Positions 7,079-13,615 of a stretch of DNA of 13,653 bases are shown piece by piece. Source of the stretch: Parvibaculum sp. (GTDB taxonomy: Bacteria; Pseudomonadota; Alphaproteobacteria; Parvibaculales; Parvibaculaceae); contig JAGUWA010000217.1 of the NCBI GenBank assembly GCA_020062605.1, positions 1 to 13,653 on the forward strand, read 5' to 3'. Every line of letters starts with the position of its first letter. Position 1 is the stretch's first letter. The notes under the pieces were generated by a model that searched no databases, had not been told where the DNA came from, and saw nothing but the letters and a program-made list of their open reading frames with translations. The translations under genes were made by a program, and so were the position numbers.

Positions 7079-7218
7079 AATAAAAAGGGATAAGCGAAAG
7101 CGTAAGCCCAAGTTTAGGGAGGGAACGCTGACTTCGACGGTCCGGAAAGGATTGCGAAGGCGCGACACGAGGGAATACTAAAGCAGCAAGGCCGCGAAAG
7201 CGGACCTTGCTTTTTTTT
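7079..7218 (+). ncRNA. Predicted free-standing small RNA of about 140 nt
   Basis: It is bounded by a sigma-70-like promoter (7044-7072) and an intrinsic terminator (7186-7218), in an intergenic region between convergent genes. Three stem-loops can be drawn. The first is AGCGT/ACGCT (7099-7103 with 7125-7129) enclosing CCC/GGG. The second is an 11-bp stem with one bulged A, CTTCG+CGGTCC pairing with GGATTG+CGAAG (7132-7159), loop GGAAA. The third is the terminator hairpin. No ATG or GTG lies inside, and stops occur in all frames. The only plausible ORF is 17 codons from CTG 7128, preceded by GGGAGGG. I could not match it to 6S, SRP, RNase P, tmRNA or the alphaproteobacterial sRNA families I know. 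No plus-strand gene follows, so it is not a leader. Confidence 0.68.
7186..7218 (+). terminator. Intrinsic terminator of the small RNA
   Basis: GCAAGG-CCGC (7186-7195), loop GAAA (7196-7199), then GCGG-A-CCTTGC (7200-7210): a ten-pair stem with one bulged A and a GNRA tetraloop, followed directly by eight T (7211-7218). On the opposite strand the stem is followed by TGCTTTAG, so it is directional for plus-strand transcription. A second T-run (7223-7229) follows. Confidence 0.92.
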
Positions 7219-7229
7219 GGGCTTTTTTT

Positions 7230-7243
7230 CCCGGCGCGCCGGG
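7230..7243. repeat. 14-bp perfect palindrome
   Basis: CCCGGCGCGCCGGG reads the same on both strands. It directly follows a seven-T run (7223-7229) behind the small-RNA terminator. Neither side carries a T-run in the terminator position, so its role is unclear. Confidence 0.5.
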
Positions 7244-7254
7244 CGTCTTTCCCT

Positions 7255-7307
7255 ACCCCTCCCCAAAATTTGCGATGCAAATTTTGACCCTCCCACAGGG
7301 GGAGGGT
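7255..7307. repeat. Dispersed palindromic intergenic repeat, copy 2
   Basis: It has the same layout as copy 1 at 1808-1861: ACCCCTCCCC (7255-7264), a 10-bp stem CAAAATTTGC/GCAAATTTTG (7264-7273 with 7277-7286, loop GAT), then ACCCTCCC/GGGAGGGT (7287-7294 with 7300-7307). Weaker similarity continues rightward through CGATGG. The orientation matches copy 1, and it lies 38 nt beyond the stop of a minus-strand gene. Confidence 0.8.
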
Positions 7308-7345
7308 GATCTCGATGGAGAGGTTTGAGAGGCTGTGGCCGCGCC

Positions 7346-7621
7346 TCAATACTCGTTGCTGAGGTCCGGCATGAAGGGGACGTCGTCGAAGGAAATCGGC
7401 TGGTAGATATAGATCCAGGCGACGAAAACCCAGGCGACGGCCGCGATCAGCGTCGTCGCGAGGGCCTTCTTCCAGAGCGCGGGACGGACGGGCGCACCTG
7501 CCTCCGAGCCGGGAACGGCCTCGCCCGTTTCGTGCTGGGAGCGGACGCCCCAGGGCAGGACCGCAAACAGGACGACCCACCAGAGAACGAAATAGATGGC
7601 GATGCCGGCGACAGGGTCCAT
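7346..7621 (-). CDS. DUF1467 family small inner-membrane protein
   Basis: A 91-aa protein with two membrane helices (about residues 5-26 and 52-72) joined by a polar loop. The stretches YFVLWWVVLFAVLPWGVRSQ and VPGSEAGAPVRP (around residues 9-46) are hallmarks of DUF1467, a family confined largely to alphaproteobacteria and of unknown function. It starts at ATG 7619-7621, 13 nt after the mce stop, with GAGG overlapping that stop, so it is probably co-translated with mce. In many relatives it sits between mce and proS; here proS is 4.1 kb away. Confidence 0.9.
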   Translation of the reverse strand: MDPVAGIAIYFVLWWVVLFAVLPWGVRSQHETGEAVPGSEAGAPVRPALWKKALATTLIAAVAWVFVAWIYIYQPISFDDVPFMPDLSNEY

Positions 7622-7634
7622 GGGATGCGGCGCC

Positions 7635-8039
7635 TCAGGCCTGTTCCAGCTCGACGAGCGTGCCGTTCAGATCCTTCGGGTGGAGGAAGACGACGGGCTT
7701 GCCATGCGCGCCGATCTTCGGCTTGCCGGTACCTGTGATGGTGACGCCCTCGACGGTCATCTTCTCGCAGGCAGCGTCGATGTCCTCGACCTCGATGCAG
7801 ATGTGATGGATGCCGCCCTTCGGGTTCTTCGCGAGGAAGCCGGCAATGGGCGAGTTCTCGCCCAGGGGCTCCAGCAGTTCGATCTTGGTGTTGCCGAGAT
7901 CGACGAAAACGGTGGTCACGCCGTGGTCCGGCTGCGGCACGGCCTCGGAGACCTTCGCATTGAACTTCTTGCGATAGGTTTCGGCGGCGGCGTGGATATC
8001 CGGAACGGCGATGGCGACGTGATTGAGCGGACCGAGCAT
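7635..8039 (-). CDS. mce: Methylmalonyl-CoA epimerase
   Basis: Interconverts (S)- and (R)-methylmalonyl-CoA between propionyl-CoA carboxylase and methylmalonyl-CoA mutase in the propionate pathway. The 134-aa product is a two-module VOC-fold protein of normal length. Likely metal ligands and catalytic residues are His7 (LNHVAIAV), Glu54 (KIELLEP), His78/His79 (GGIHHICIEV) and Glu130 (GTLVELEQ). ATG 8037-8039 has AAGGA about eight bases upstream. It lies 72 nt after ribonuclease J and 13 nt before DUF1467 on the same strand. Biotin attached by the nearby BirA is needed for the carboxylase that makes its substrate, a thematic link only. Confidence 0.95.
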   Translation of the reverse strand: MLGPLNHVAIAVPDIHAAAETYRKKFNAKVSEAVPQPDHGVTTVFVDLGNTKIELLEPLGENSPIAGFLAKNPKGGIHHICIEVEDIDAACEKMTVEGVTITGTGKPKIGAHGKPVVFLHPKDLNGTLVELEQA

Positions 8040-8111
8040 CGGCGGAGTTCCTTACAGTTTCAATTCCAATGGCCCATATTTAGGCGGGTTTCGGGGGATG
8101 GGCAAGGAAGG

Positions 8112-9805
8112 TCAGATCCTCGTTACCACGACCGCCACCTGGGGTTTCTTGCCCCATTCGCGGCGGAGCGCGCCGCGCACGGCCCGACGCAAGAATTCCG
8201 CTACGGCGTCGTCGTCCTGACGGCGCTTTGCGGGCAGGCGCCCGAGCGCGTCGTCCACGGCGTCGAGCGCACGATCCTCGAAGGGAACGCCGAATGAGTC
8301 TTCCTCCGGGAGCCCCATGAGGCGGACCTGAGGATCCCCGCGCACCTGCCCCTTCCCGTCCAGAACGATGCTGACGAAGACCGAGCCCGCGAAGGAGAGG
8401 CGGCGGCGCTCCTGTACCGCGCCCTCGTCCTGATCGGTGAGCACGTCGCCGTCGAGATAGATGCGGCCGGCAGGGGCCTCGTCCACGACCTCGGCGGGAC
8501 CCGGCGCGATGCGCACAATGAGGCCGTTCTTCACCACGACCTGTTCGGGCACCTGAAGCTCGCGCGCGAAGGCGGCATGCTCCGCCAGATGGCGCGCCTC
8601 GCCATGCACGGGGATCGAGACCTCCGGCCTGATCCATTGATACATGGCGGCGAGTTCGTCCCTGCACGGATGACCGGAGACGTGGACGAAGTGATCCTTC
8701 TCGGTGATGACGCGAATGCCGCGCTCCGCGAGCAGGTTCTGCAGGTCGAAGATCGAGGTCTCGTTGCCCGGAATGACGCGGGAGGAGAAGACAACCGTGT
8801 CGCCTCTTTCCAGCACGATCTGGGGGTGGTTGTCCTCGGCGATGCGGGCGAGCGCGGCACGGGGTTCGCCCGACTGCCGGTGCAAATGAGGAGCACCTTG
8901 TCGCGCGGGAGGTAGCCGGCGTCGTCCTCGCTGACGATGCGCGGGAGATCGGTGAGATAACCGACCTCGCGCGCGGCGGCGACCACGCGGTGCATGCCGC
9001 GCCCGACAAGGACGGGATGGCGGCCGCAGGCTTCGCCCGCGCGGATGATGCTTTCGAGGCGCGCGACATTGGACGCGAAGGTGGTCATCGCCACCCTGCC
9101 CTCGCAGTTTTTCAGGAGCTCTGTGAGGCTCGCCGCGACATCGGCCTCGGAGCCCGCGGTGCCTGGCGAGAAGACGTTGGTGGAGTCGCAGACGATGGCG
9201 CGGACGCCCTCGTCACCGATGGCGCGGAGGCGGGCTTCGTCTATGTCGCCGCCAACGACGGGATCGGGGTCGATCTTCCAGTCGCCGGTGTGGAGCACGA
9301 GGCCGAGCGGCGTGCGGATGGCGAGGGCGTTCGGCTCGAGGATCGAATGGGTGAGCGTGACGAGTTCGATGTCGAAGGGACCAAGGTCGAAGCGGTGGCC
9401 GAGAGGAATGATGTGCATGGGCACTTCATCCTCGATGCCTGCCTCGATGAGCTTGCCGCGCACCATGGCCGCCGTGAAGGGCGTCGCGTAGACCGGGCAG
9501 CGCAGCCGCGGCCAGATGTGCGCGACGGCGCCGATGTGATCCTCATGCGCGTGGGTGAGCACGATGGCGAGAAGCTCGTCGCGGCGCTCTTCAATGAAGG
9601 CGGGGTCCGGCATGATGAGATCGACGCCGGGCGTGCGCTCGTCGCCGAAGGTGACGCCGAGGTCGACGATGATCCAGCGGCGGTCATCCTCGGGGCCGTA
9701 ACCGTAGAGGTTCAAATTCATGCCGATCTCGCCGGACCCGCCGAGCGGCAGGAAGACGAGTTCGTCGCCTGGTGCGGCGGCGCGGGGAGAAGCTGGAATA
9801 CTCAT
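8112..9805 (-). pseudogene. rnj: Ribonuclease J, reading frame broken by a one-base deletion
   Basis: RNase J is a zinc-dependent 5'-exo/endoribonuclease of RNA decay and maturation. From ATG 9803-9805 the metallo-beta-lactamase core shows THAHEDH (His85, His87, Asp89, His90), His153 and Asp175, then GRGMHRVV of the beta-CASP part, up to LLICTGS at 305-311. There the DNA reads AGTCGGGCGAACCC where AGTCAGGGCGAACCC (SQGEP) is expected: one A is missing between 8871 and 8872. The remaining frame continues EPRAALARIAEDN and so on to TGA 8112-8114 with the beta-CASP remainder and C-terminal domain intact. Restored, the protein would be 564 aa; as read it becomes 424 aa with a scrambled tail ending at 8531. 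A TTG at 9812-9814 is an alternative start. There is no slippery site, so the cause is sequencing error or a recent mutation. Confidence 0.9.
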
Positions 9806-9808
9806 ATT

Positions 9809-9832
9809 TTGCAATTATTGCACATCTGCAAT
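9809..9832. repeat. TTGCA repeats in the birA-rnj gap
   Basis: Within a 44-nt AT-rich gap, ATTGCA (9817-9822) and TGCAAT (9827-9832) form a 6-bp inverted repeat with loop CATC, and a further TTGCAATT lies at 9809-9816. It overlaps the alternative TTG start of ribonuclease J and sits just before its ATG, where no good Shine-Dalgarno sequence is visible. It may be an mRNA hairpin or a protein site. Confidence 0.4.
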
Positions 9833-9849
9833 CGTCGCGCATTTTTCCG

Positions 9850-10599
9850 TCATTGCGGAGGACCGCCGAAAAACACATCCCCGGCGGAGACGAGGTTCAG
9901 GGACCCGTCGTCCAGGCGAAGCTGGAGCGCGCCGTCCGGCGCGAGCCCCTCGAAGGTGCCCTCCACGGTGCCGGAGGCAAGGCGCACCGCAATGCGCCCG
10001 CCAATGCCTTCCGCGCGCTTCAGCCATGCCTCGCGAATGGCGGCGAAACCCTGCACCTCCCGCCAGACGGCGAGCCAGCGCGTGAAGGCGGCATCGAGGG
10101 CGGCGAGCGCGTCGTCCGGTGTAACGCCACTCACACCCATGGCGGCGAGCGAGGTGGCCGGATATTCGAGGCCTTCCGGATGCACGGCGAGATTGACGCC
10201 CATGCCGATAGCGACCCATGCGACTTCCGCGCCGGCGACACCCGACGACTCCAGCAGGATGCCGGCGAGCTTGGCACGCTCGTGCAGAAGGTCGTTCGGC
10301 CATTTGAGGCGGAGCGCGGGGCGCAGCGGCGGCGGGAGCAACGAGGAGACCGCGTCATGCACCGCCACGGCGGCGACGAAGGAAAGCTCGCCCGCCTCGC
10401 GGGGACCGCACCGGGGCGTGAGATAGAGCGTGCCCATGAAATTGCCCGAGGGGCTTTCCCATGCCCTGCCCCTGCGGCCACGGCCCGCCGTCTGCCGCGC
10501 TGCCACGATCCAGACCGGACCTTCATCGCCCCGGTCGCCGAGACGGCGCGCCTCTTCGTTGGTGCTGTCGATCTCGTCGAAGCGGCGGATGTCCGTCAT
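9850..10599 (-). CDS. birA: Biotin--[acetyl-CoA-carboxylase] ligase (group I, no DNA-binding domain)
   Basis: Makes biotinyl-AMP and attaches biotin to the carrier lysine of acetyl-CoA, propionyl-CoA and similar carboxylases. In the 249-aa product the catalytic landmarks are DEIDSTNEEA (8-17), the ATP/biotin loop GRGRRGR (39-45), KWPNDLL (99-105) and KLAGILLE (110-117), followed by a small SH3-like C-terminal domain. The protein begins directly at the catalytic domain, so the N-terminal helix-turn-helix of E. coli BirA is absent and it cannot repress bio genes in that way. ATG 10597-10599 is 3 nt after the nuoN stop, implying translational coupling with the complex I operon. In some relatives a type III pantothenate kinase lies between birA and rnj; none is present here. 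Confidence 0.95.
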   Translation of the reverse strand: MTDIRRFDEIDSTNEEARRLGDRGDEGPVWIVAARQTAGRGRRGRAWESPSGNFMGTLYLTPRCGPREAGELSFVAAVAVHDAVSSLLPPPLRPALRLKWPNDLLHERAKLAGILLESSGVAGAEVAWVAIGMGVNLAVHPEGLEYPATSLAAMGVSGVTPDDALAALDAAFTRWLAVWREVQGFAAIREAWLKRAEGIGGRIAVRLASGTVEGTFEGLAPDGALQLRLDDGSLNLVSAGDVFFGGPPQ

Positions 10600-10602
10600 G
10601 CG

Positions 10603-12057
10603 TTACGGCAGGAGCGCGCCGACGGCGGCTTGCGCGCCGACGATCAGGGGCGCGGGATAGACGAAGAAGAGCATGGTGAAGACGCCGGTGATGCCGAGCA
10701 CGGTAGCGAGTTCACCCGGCATGGGCTGCATGAAGGGCTCGGCGGGCTCGTCGAAATACATGATCTTGACGATGCGCAGATAGTAGAAGGCGCCGACGAC
10801 GCTCGACAGCACGCCGATGACGGCAAGCGGATAGAGCCCGGCTTCGATGGCGGCCATGAACACGTAGAACTTGCCGAAGAAGCCCGCGAGCGGCGGCACG
10901 CCCGCCAGAGAGAACATGAGCATGGCGAGCAGGAAGGCCATCATCGGCTGGTTGCGCGAGAGGCCCGCGAGGTTCGAAATGCTCTCGACATAGCCTTCCT
11001 TGCGCTGCATGGCGAGGATGCAGCAGAAGACGCCGACATTCATCACCACATAGATGACGAGATAGATCAGCACGCCGCGCACGCCTTCCGGCGTTCCGGC
11101 GGCGAGGCCGACAAGCGCGAAGCCCATGTGCGAGATCGAGCTGTAGGCCATGAGGCGTTTGATGTTCGACTGGCCGATGGCTGCGAAGGCGCCGAGCACC
11201 ATCGAAGCGATGGAGATGAAGACGACGATCTGCTGCCATTCGGCTTCCATGGAGGGGAAAGCGCCGAACAGGACGCGCAGGATGAGCGCCATGGCCGCGA
11301 CCTTCGGCGCACCGCCGAAGAAGGCGGTGACCGGCGTGGGCGCGCCTTCATAGACGTCCGGCGTCCACATGTGGAAGGGCACGGCCGATATCTTGAAGGC
11401 AAGGCCCGCCAGCACGAAGACAATGCCGAAGATGACGCCGATATTCGTGCCTTCCGTAGCGAGGACGCCCGCGATCCCCGAGAACTCGACGCTGCCGGTG
11501 AAGCCGTAAACGAGCGATGCGCCATAGAGCAGCATGCCGGAGGCGAGAGCGCCGAGGACGAAATATTTGAGGCCGGCTTCCGTTGCGCGCGCATTGTCGC
11601 GATGGATGGCGGCGATGACATAGAGCGAGAGGCTCTGCAGCTCGAGGCCCATGTAGAGCGACATGAGGCCGTTCGCCGAGACCATCATGAACATGCCGAG
11701 CGTCGCCAGCACGATGAGCACCGGGAACTCGAAACGGTCCATCTTTTCGCGGCGGATGAAACCGAAGGACATGACGATGGCGGCGACAGCGGCAAGCAGG
11801 ATCAGGAGCTTCATGAACTTGGTGAAGACGTCCACCACGAACATGCCGCCGAAGGCCTGGACCGCGGTGTCGGGCTCGATGACGAGCAGCGCCGCGACGA
11901 GCACGAAGAGGCCGATGGCGCCGATGCCCGTTTCGCGCGCGTCGCACTTGCGGAAGACACCCCACATGAGAAGCGCCATGGCTCCAAGCGCCATGACGAT
12001 TTCGGGCAAGGCGGGCAGGAAGTCCGGGACGTTGGTCACTGCTTGTTCCATGTTCAT
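10603..12057 (-). CDS. nuoN: NADH-quinone oxidoreductase subunit N
   Basis: Antiporter-like, proton-translocating membrane subunit of respiratory complex I. The 484-aa product is built of about 14 helices. The conserved charged residues are Glu139 in MGLELQSLSLYV (136-147) and Lys222 in AFKISAVPFHMW (220-231), followed by TPDVYEGAPTPVTAFF (232-247) and AYSSISHMGF. I start at ATG 12055-12057, 13 nt after the nuoM stop with GGGA four bases upstream; ATG 12049-12051 is a possible alternative. The open frame extends upstream to 12174 but those residues lie inside nuoM and have no family character. It ends at TAA 10603-10605, just before birA. Confidence 0.96.
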   Translation of the reverse strand: MNMEQAVTNVPDFLPALPEIVMALGAMALLMWGVFRKCDARETGIGAIGLFVLVAALLVIEPDTAVQAFGGMFVVDVFTKFMKLLILLAAVAAIVMSFGFIRREKMDRFEFPVLIVLATLGMFMMVSANGLMSLYMGLELQSLSLYVIAAIHRDNARATEAGLKYFVLGALASGMLLYGASLVYGFTGSVEFSGIAGVLATEGTNIGVIFGIVFVLAGLAFKISAVPFHMWTPDVYEGAPTPVTAFFGGAPKVAAMALILRVLFGAFPSMEAEWQQIVVFISIASMVLGAFAAIGQSNIKRLMAYSSISHMGFALVGLAAGTPEGVRGVLIYLVIYVVMNVGVFCCILAMQRKEGYVESISNLAGLSRNQPMMAFLLAMLMFSLAGVPPLAGFFGKFYVFMAAIEAGLYPLAVIGVLSSVVGAFYYLRIVKIMYFDEPAEPFMQPMPGELATVLGITGVFTMLFFVYPAPLIVGAQAAVGALLP

Positions 12058-12070
12058 TCGTTCCCGAGAC

Positions 12071-13615
12071 CTAGTTTCCGGCGAAGAGGCTTGCGACCTG
12101 GCCAAGGATGCCAGTGTCGCCCGCCAGCCGGTGCGCCTCCAGGGCGGCGTTGTAGTTCGCGACGAGGTTTTCAACCGACACGGCGGTGACCTCCATGATC
12201 GGCGAGGGATAGACGCCGAAGAAGATGGTCGTGGCCAGCAGCGGCGCGAGGATGAGCACCTCGCGGCGGTTGAGGTCCATGATCGATTTCAGCGTGTCCT
12301 TCTCGATCTCGCCGAAGACGACGCGGCGATAGAGAAAGAGCGCGTAGGCGGCGGCGAGGATGACGCCGGTGGCGGCGATGGCGGCAACCCAGGTGTTGAC
12401 CTTGAAGGTGCCGACGATGGTCAGGAACTCGCCGATGAAGCCGCTGGTGCCGGGCAGACCGACATTCGCCATGGTGAAGACCATGAAGACGACGGCGTAG
12501 AGCGGCATGCGATTGACCAGACCGCCATAGGCCGCGATCTCGCGTGTGTGCATGCGGTCGTAGATGACGCCGACGCAGAGGAAGAGCGCGCCGGAGACCC
12601 AGCCGTGCGAGAGCATCTGGAAGATGCCGCCCTGCACGCCCTGATGCGTGGCCGCGAAAATGCCCATTGTCACGAAGCCCATATGGGCGACGGAGGAATA
12701 GGCGATCAGCTTCTTCATGTCTTCCTGCACCAGCGCGACGAGCGAGGTGTAGACGATGGCGATGATGCTGAGGCCGAAGACGAGCCAGGCGAGATCGGCG
12801 GAAGCGACCGGGAACATGGGCAGCGAGAAGCGGAGGAAGCCGTAGCCGCCCATCTTCAGCATGATACCCGCCAGGATGACGGAGCCGGCAGTGGGCGCTT
12901 CCACATGCGCATCCGGCAGCCAGGTATGGACCGGCCACATCGGCATCTTCACCGCGAAGGACGCGAAGAAGGCAAGCCAGAGCCAGACCTGCATATCCGC
13001 CGGAAAATCATGCGCGAGAAGCACGGGGATGCTGGTGGTGCCTGCTTCCCAGTACATCGCCATGATGGCGAGGAGCATGAGCACCGAGCCTGCGAAGGTG
13101 TAGAGGAAGAACTTGAAGCTCGCATAGATGCGCCGCGCGCCGCCCCAGATGCCGATGATGAGGAACATCGGAATGAGGCCGCCCTCGAAGAAGAGGTAGA
13201 AGAGCACGAGGTCCAGCGCGCAGAAGACGCCGATCATCAGCGTTTCGAGCACGAGGAAGGCAATCATGTATTCCTTCACCCGCTTCTCGATGGAGGTCCA
13301 GCTCGCAAGGATGCAGGCCGGCATGAGGAAGGTGGTGAGGATGACGAAGAGCATCGAAATGCCGTCGACGCCCATGTGGTAGTTGATCGCGCCGCCGAGC
13401 CACTCCGTTTCCTGAACGAACTGGAAGTCCGCCGTGGTGGGATCGAACTTCCACCAGATATAGAGCGAGACGAGGAAGGTGATGGAGGTCGTCCACAGCG
13501 CCACGTAGCGCGCATTGCGCGCGACCGAGGCCTCGTCGCCGCGCGTCACCAGAATGATGAGCGCGCCGACGATCGGCAGGAAGGTGATGAGCGAGAGAAT
13601 ATTGCCGTCGGTCAT
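12071..13615 (-). CDS. nuoM: NADH-quinone oxidoreductase subunit M
   Basis: Antiporter-like, proton-pumping membrane subunit of complex I. The 514-aa product has the usual length and about 14 helices. Key residues are Glu144 in the LFFEGGLIPMFLIIGIWGG helix (141-159), Lys223 in AVKMPMWPVHTWLPDAHVEA (221-240), and Lys254 in GIMLKMGGYGF (250-260), followed by KKLIAYSSVAHMGFVTMG. ATG 13613-13615 overlaps the nuoL stop by one base (TGATG), a coupling arrangement. It precedes nuoN by 13 nt in the standard L-M-N order. Nothing in it departs from the family. Confidence 0.97.
   Translation of the reverse strand: MTDGNILSLITFLPIVGALIILVTRGDEASVARNARYVALWTTSITFLVSLYIWWKFDPTTADFQFVQETEWLGGAINYHMGVDGISMLFVILTTFLMPACILASWTSIEKRVKEYMIAFLVLETLMIGVFCALDLVLFYLFFEGGLIPMFLIIGIWGGARRIYASFKFFLYTFAGSVLMLLAIMAMYWEAGTTSIPVLLAHDFPADMQVWLWLAFFASFAVKMPMWPVHTWLPDAHVEAPTAGSVILAGIMLKMGGYGFLRFSLPMFPVASADLAWLVFGLSIIAIVYTSLVALVQEDMKKLIAYSSVAHMGFVTMGIFAATHQGVQGGIFQMLSHGWVSGALFLCVGVIYDRMHTREIAAYGGLVNRMPLYAVVFMVFTMANVGLPGTSGFIGEFLTIVGTFKVNTWVAAIAATGVILAAAYALFLYRRVVFGEIEKDTLKSIMDLNRREVLILAPLLATTIFFGVYPSPIMEVTAVSVENLVANYNAALEAHRLAGDTGILGQVASLFAGN

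Larger units (their letters stand above)
6957..7345. other. 389-nt gene-free region between convergent genes, rich in RNA signals
   Basis: The region runs from the permease stop to the DUF1467 stop. No protein gene starting with ATG or GTG fits. From left to right it holds an inverted repeat with A-tracts (7010-7039), a sigma-70 promoter (7044-7072), about 140 nt of structured sequence ending in an intrinsic terminator (7186-7218), a second T-run and a 14-bp palindrome (7219-7243), and repeat copy 2 (7255-7307). No terminator directly behind the permease was seen. Confidence 0.8.

Noticed and set aside
7132..7159. Resemblance of GGTCCGGAAAGGAT to SRP RNA domain IV
   Set aside because: The SRP hallmark GGAAGGAAGCAGC asymmetric-loop sequence is missing, and the stem continues as a plain helix.
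6857..7168. Minus-strand 103-codon frame opposite the permease end and the small RNA
   Set aside because: It needs a non-ATG start, has no visible ribosome binding site or motif, and covers the plus-strand promoter and small-RNA stems.
8868..8884. Programmed ribosomal frameshift in ribonuclease J
   Set aside because: There is no slippery heptamer or downstream pseudoknot, and the break lies in an invariant motif where a single missing base restores the normal sequence.
8990..10426. Plus-strand open frame of 478 codons
   Set aside because: Antisense of ribonuclease J and birA with no recognisable protein motif.
12058..12174. 39-residue N-terminal extension of NuoN
   Set aside because: It lies inside the 3' end of nuoM in another frame, has no family similarity, and an ATG with a ribosome binding site follows the nuoM stop.
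9772..12189. Open frame of 805 codons on the plus strand opposite birA and nuoN
   Set aside because: Its translation is dominated by E, D, H, R and A in monotonous runs, typical of the reverse complement of GC-rich genes. It covers birA and nuoN, both of which have clear family motifs.
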